Source: Nitrososphaeraceae archaeon
GTDB lineage: Archaea; Thermoproteota; Nitrososphaeria; Nitrososphaerales; Nitrososphaeraceae
Reading direction: 5' to 3'
NCBI GenBank assembly: GCA_025449515.1
Contig: JANWJI010000109.1
Span: 1-9,139 of the forward strand
DNA length: 9,139 nt
The notes under the pieces were generated by a model. The model saw only the letters and a program-made list of their open reading frames with translations. It did not search any database and was not told the origin of the DNA. Positions 6,438 through 9,139 of the stretch are shown piece by piece. The translations under genes were made by a program, and so were the position numbers. Each line of letters opens with the position of its first letter. The stretch's first letter is position 1.

Positions 6438-7352
6438 ATGACAATTACTATTATCGGATCAGGCAGAGTAGGAGCCTCGGTGGCGTTAAATTGTGCTTTG
6501 AGGGAATTGGATGATATTCTTTTACTTGATATCGTTAAAGGTCTTCCTCAAGGTGAAGCATTGGATATTAACAATCAGCTATCGGAAAGAGGGATAGACT
6601 GTAAAGTGTCAGGATCAAATAATTACGAAGACATGAAGGGTTCTGACTTTGTAGTAGTGGTAGCTGGCGTTGGGAGAAAACCAGGCATGACAAGAATGGA
6701 TCTTTTAAAGACAAACGCGGATATCATAAAGGATGTTTCAGGCAAAGTTAAGAGTTATGCAGCAGATGCAATATCGGTTATGGTAACAAATCCCTTGGAT
6801 CCACTCACCTACCTTCTCTTGAAGGTTACCGGAGCTGCAAAGAATAGAGTTATGGGGATGGGTGGAATGTTAGACTTGTCTAGGTTCAAGTATTTTATTC
6901 ACAATGCCACAAAAGTATCAAATGATTCAATCCAGGCAATGGTTATAAGCGAACATGGCGAAAATATGCTTCCCCTAATCAGGTACTCGACTTTGAGCGG
7001 TATCCCTTTGAACAAATTTGTTACCGAACAACAAGTAAGTGAGATTTTTGAAAATACGAAGGGAGTTGCAGCCCAAGTGATAGCTCTGAAAGGAGCGACA
7101 ACACATGCGCCAGGAAATGCAGTTGCAACAATGATTGAATCTGTGATAAAAAACAAGAGATCAATTATCCCGGTCTCTACATTGCTAGAAGGAGAGTATG
7201 GAGCTGAGAACGTGTGCATTGGTGTTCCTGCCATAATCGGTTCTCAAGGAGTGGAAAAAATTATTGAACTACCATTGGATAACTTTGAGCAGGCAATGTT
7301 TTCAAAGGGAGTCGATAGTGTAAAGGAGGCATTAAGCACACTTACGTTGTAA
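6438..7352 (+). CDS. mdh: Malate dehydrogenase (LDH/MDH superfamily)
   Basis: NAD(P)-dependent interconversion of L-malate and oxaloacetate, cytoplasmic central metabolism. From ATG 6438 the protein is 304 residues, the usual size. It shows the Rossmann motif GSGRVG (7-12), an acidic residue ending the second strand (Asp31, LLLDIVKG), and the mobile loop AGVGRKPGMTRMDLL with Arg80 and Arg86. An arginine at 80, where lactate dehydrogenases have glutamine, marks malate specificity. TNPLDPLTY (117-125), LDLSRF with Asp146/Arg149, and the catalytic His173 in SEHGENM complete the active site. The ATG is supported by the conserved MTITIIGSG opening and by the TATA box 28 bp upstream. It is flanked by larC (divergent) and larB (40 bases downstream, same strand). 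Confidence 0.94.
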   Translation: MTITIIGSGRVGASVALNCALRELDDILLLDIVKGLPQGEALDINNQLSERGIDCKVSGSNNYEDMKGSDFVVVVAGVGRKPGMTRMDLLKTNADIIKDVSGKVKSYAADAISVMVTNPLDPLTYLLLKVTGAAKNRVMGMGGMLDLSRFKYFIHNATKVSNDSIQAMVISEHGENMLPLIRYSTLSGIPLNKFVTEQQVSEIFENTKGVAAQVIALKGATTHAPGNAVATMIESVIKNKRSIIPVSTLLEGEYGAENVCIGVPAIIGSQGVEKIIELPLDNFEQAMFSKGVDSVKEALSTLTL

Positions 7353-7354
7353 TG

Positions 7355-7373
7355 CTTTTATTTGTTCATTTTT
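7355..7373 (+). terminator. T-rich tract after mdh
   Basis: CTTTTATTTGTTCATTTTT follows the mdh stop directly. Archaeal RNA polymerase can terminate on such T runs without a hairpin. If it works, larB would need its own promoter or depend on partial readthrough; if not, mdh and larB form one transcript. CTTTTATT could also act as a weak TATA element for larB. Confidence 0.3.
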
Positions 7374-7392
7374 GAGTAATCTCTATCAGCTA

Positions 7393-8247
7393 ATGAATAT
7401 TCGGATGATCTTGCAGGAATTTGCGAAAGGTCGACTTAGTATCGACGACGTTGAAAAAAAAATTTCTGTCCATTCTATTGAGTTTGCAGCCGGTAATATT
7501 GCCCAACTTGATACGGCACGCGAAGTTAGAAAGGGCATTCCTGAAGTGGTTTTTGGGGAGTATAAATCACAGGCGGAGATCATGAAGATTGTAAATGCTA
7601 TACTCAGGCGCAACGATTCTGTCGTTGTGAGTAGAATTCAGAAAGCCGATCTGCCAAAACTTGTCTCTTTGTTAAGGAATAAAGATCTTAAGGTGGAAGT
7701 TGGTAAATTGAGCACCACTATTCTAGTTTCACGTAAATCTTTTACCATAACCAAGGGAATGCCGAAGATAGGGATAATCTGTGCCGGAACTTCGGATATA
7801 GGAGTTGCAGAAGAGTCTAGACTAATTGCCAAATCTATGGATTGTGATTCATTAGTATCCTACGACGTAGGTATCGCCGGCCTGCATAGACTTTTTCCTG
7901 CACTCCGACATATGGTTGAGCAAGATGTAGAAGCTATAGTGGTCGTTGCTGGAATGGAGGGGGCTCTTGCTTCGGTGGTTTCTTCAATGGTAAACCTTCC
8001 TGTGATAGGCGTACCAACCTCGGTAGGTTATGGATTTGGATCGGCAGGAATAGCAGCTCTTGCATCTATGCTTCAAAGTTGTACTTTTGGATTAGTTGTA
8101 GTAAATATTGATAATGGCATAGGAGCAGGTGCCTTCGCAGCGTTGATCGCAAAACGCCTGTACACTAAAAGAGCTGATATTTCCATACATAGACCTGCTT
8201 TGCAACCTGTAGAAAGGAAGCGTTTTCGAACGTTCAAACGTTTATAA
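7393..8247 (+). CDS. larB: LarB, pyridinium-3,5-biscarboxylic acid mononucleotide synthase
   Basis: Carboxylates and hydrolyses nicotinic acid adenine dinucleotide, the first step of nickel-pincer nucleotide synthesis. The 284-residue protein has an N-terminal LarB-specific region opening MNIRMILQEFAKGRLS, and a C-terminal PurE-like domain: GIICAGTSDIGVAEE (about 127-141), a YDVGIAGLHRL block (157-167), VVVAGMEGALASVV (183-196), VPTSVGYG (207-214). It also has QSCTFGLVVVNIDNGIGAG, with Cys230 at the place of the functional cysteine (Cys221) of L. plantarum LarB. ATG 7393 was chosen because its opening matches the family; TTG 7372 and ATG 7405 are alternatives, and no ribosome binding site decides. 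The last 30 or so residues form a basic tail (VERKRFRTFKRL) longer than in the Lactobacillus protein. The gene is separated from larC and larE by mdh and opposite orientation. Confidence 0.94.
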   Translation: MNIRMILQEFAKGRLSIDDVEKKISVHSIEFAAGNIAQLDTAREVRKGIPEVVFGEYKSQAEIMKIVNAILRRNDSVVVSRIQKADLPKLVSLLRNKDLKVEVGKLSTTILVSRKSFTITKGMPKIGIICAGTSDIGVAEESRLIAKSMDCDSLVSYDVGIAGLHRLFPALRHMVEQDVEAIVVVAGMEGALASVVSSMVNLPVIGVPTSVGYGFGSAGIAALASMLQSCTFGLVVVNIDNGIGAGAFAALIAKRLYTKRADISIHRPALQPVERKRFRTFKRL

Positions 8248-8248
8248 G
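8241..8248 (+). promoter_or_regulatory. Candidate promoter of the uL18-uS5 genes
   Basis: TTTATAAG overlaps the larB stop codon (8245-8247) and predicts transcription from about 8272, giving a leader of about 28 bases with GGAG at 8286-8289, ten bases before the uL18 ATG. A second TATA-like element, CATAATCT, near 8268-8275 would instead give a leaderless uL18 message. The sequence does not decide between them. Two 8-bp palindromes (8228-8243) abut the first TATA box. Confidence 0.4.
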
Positions 8249-8299
8249 TGCTTTGGATGGTTTGGGTCATAATCTTTGAAATGACGGAGAATCGTTAAA

Positions 8300-8983
8300 A
8301 TGCGTTATATTCATACTATAAAAAGGATTAGACAGCATAAGACTAATTATAGGAAGAGAGCCGCAATTCTCGTTGGTCGACATCACTTCATAACTGTTAA
8401 AGTCTCAAATCAGAATGTTCTAACGAGGTTGCTGGATCCAGATATCAAGGGAGACAAGGTTCTAGCCACTGCTCATAGTAGGGAACTGGTTAAACAAGGG
8501 TGGAACGGCTCGCTAAATAGCCTACCCGCATGTTATTTAACAGGAATCTTGTTAGGCAAGAAATGCCTAGAGAAGAATTTTGATAGCGGTGTCTTGTATA
8601 CTGGAATGAATCCTTTTACAAGTCGAGTTGCAGCCTGTCTAAAGGGGATAGTTGATGCAGGCGTTCATGTGCCCGCATCAGAAGATTCCTTTCCAGAGCA
8701 GGATCGTCTAGATGGCAATCACATCGCAGATTATGCGAAGTTCCTTCAAAAAGATAAATCAAAATATGAATCGAGGTTTTCTCTGTTGTTAAAGAACGGT
8801 CTCAAACCTGAAGATTATCCAGCTCATGTACAAAAGATAAAAAGTGCTTTAATGGAACGGCCTTCCAACGCCAGTACATTTAAAGAAGAATCAAAATTCA
8901 CTGTCAAAACTTCTAAACACCTAAATGCTGAGACAAGTCAAACTAGATCTAAAGTAAAGTCAGGATCCAAGAAAAGTGAATAA
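8300..8983 (+). CDS. rpl18: Large-subunit ribosomal protein uL18 (archaeal L18)
   Basis: Structural protein of the 50S subunit that binds 5S rRNA in the central protuberance. The 227-residue protein has the archaeal/eukaryotic opening (RRxxxKTNYRKR type: IRQHKTNYRKRAAIL, 10-24), followed by the HSRELVKQGWNGS and NLPACYLTGILLGKK-type blocks (here NSLPACYLTGILLGKK, 73-88), then MNPFTSRVAACLKGIVDAGVHVP (start 103) and DRLDGNHIADY (135-145). After about residue 190 comes a hydrophilic Lys/Ser/Thr-rich tail (…SKVKSGSKKSE) that probably extends beyond the folded domain. The start is ATG 8300. Its end overlaps a possible GTG start of the uS5 gene. L32e and L19e, which commonly precede L18 in archaeal ribosomal operons, are not upstream here. 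Confidence 0.95.
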   Translation: MRYIHTIKRIRQHKTNYRKRAAILVGRHHFITVKVSNQNVLTRLLDPDIKGDKVLATAHSRELVKQGWNGSLNSLPACYLTGILLGKKCLEKNFDSGVLYTGMNPFTSRVAACLKGIVDAGVHVPASEDSFPEQDRLDGNHIADYAKFLQKDKSKYESRFSLLLKNGLKPEDYPAHVQKIKSALMERPSNASTFKEESKFTVKTSKHLNAETSQTRSKVKSGSKKSE

Positions 8984-8987
8984 GCGT

Positions 8988-9139
8988 ATGGGTAGACAGT
9001 ACTCTCAGAGCAGACAACAAGCACCACAAGCAGAATGGAAACCTCGTACAAGTCTTGGACTCTTGGTTTCAACAGGCAAGATCAAATCAATGGATGAGGT
9101 CTATGAAAATGGAATGAGGATCCAAGAATCTGAGATCGT
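8988..9139 (+). CDS. rps5: Small-subunit ribosomal protein uS5 (partial, N-terminus only)
   Basis: The frame from ATG 8988 runs off the window after 50 codons. EWKPRTSLGLLVSTGKI and MDEVYENGMRIQESEI match the start of archaeal S5, which typically reads EWxPKTxLGxLVxxGKI...IDEIFExGxxIxExEIVD. The protein belongs to the 30S subunit near the decoding site. The preceding Gln-rich residues (QYSQSRQQAPQ) are a variable tail. A GTG at 8976 in the same frame would overlap the uL18 stop and add four residues; there is no clear ribosome binding site to decide. The order uL18-uS5 is the conserved spc-operon order. Confidence 0.9.
   Translation, partial: MGRQYSQSRQQAPQAEWKPRTSLGLLVSTGKIKSMDEVYENGMRIQESEI

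Overview
The window looks like chromosomal DNA of an archaeon, most probably a member of the Nitrososphaerota (Thaumarchaeota). The reasons are an archaeal-type acetyl/propionyl-CoA carboxylase operon (carboxyltransferase, biotin carboxylase, separate biotin carrier protein), archaeal-type ribosomal proteins uL18 and uS5, and TATA-box promoters about 27 bp upstream of start codons that would give leaderless mRNAs. Base composition is moderately AT-rich by eye and even across the window. I see no insertion sequence, integrase, CRISPR array, rRNA or tRNA. The taxonomic call is an inference from gene content.

Layout. (1) Positions 1-2063, plus strand: last seven codons of a carboxyltransferase beta subunit (pccB), then accC and accB. 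This biotin-dependent carboxylase fixes bicarbonate onto acetyl-CoA/propionyl-CoA; in ammonia-oxidising archaea this is the CO2-fixing step of the 3-hydroxypropionate/4-hydroxybutyrate cycle. (2) 2064-2310: convergent intergenic region with small hairpins. (3) 2311-6163, minus strand, transcribed larC > larE > cysteine desulfurase > peroxiredoxin. LarC and LarE make the nickel-pincer nucleotide (NPN) cofactor, and the desulfurase may supply the sulfur. (4) 6164-6437: divergent promoter region with a TATA box facing each way and a helically phased repeat. (5) 6438-8247, plus strand: malate dehydrogenase, then larB, the first NPN-pathway enzyme. (6) 8300 to the end: genes for ribosomal proteins uL18 and uS5 (partial).

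The central theme is a complete NPN biosynthesis set (larB, larC, larE) split around a malate dehydrogenase and a divergent promoter, with no larA-type racemase in view. The most notable sequence observation is in larE. Its reading frame ends at a UGA, yet the next 21 codons in the same frame encode a good match to the conserved C-terminus of the LarE family (GFRYVCIDARGYRTG...). This is a premature stop, a sequencing error, or a readthrough site.
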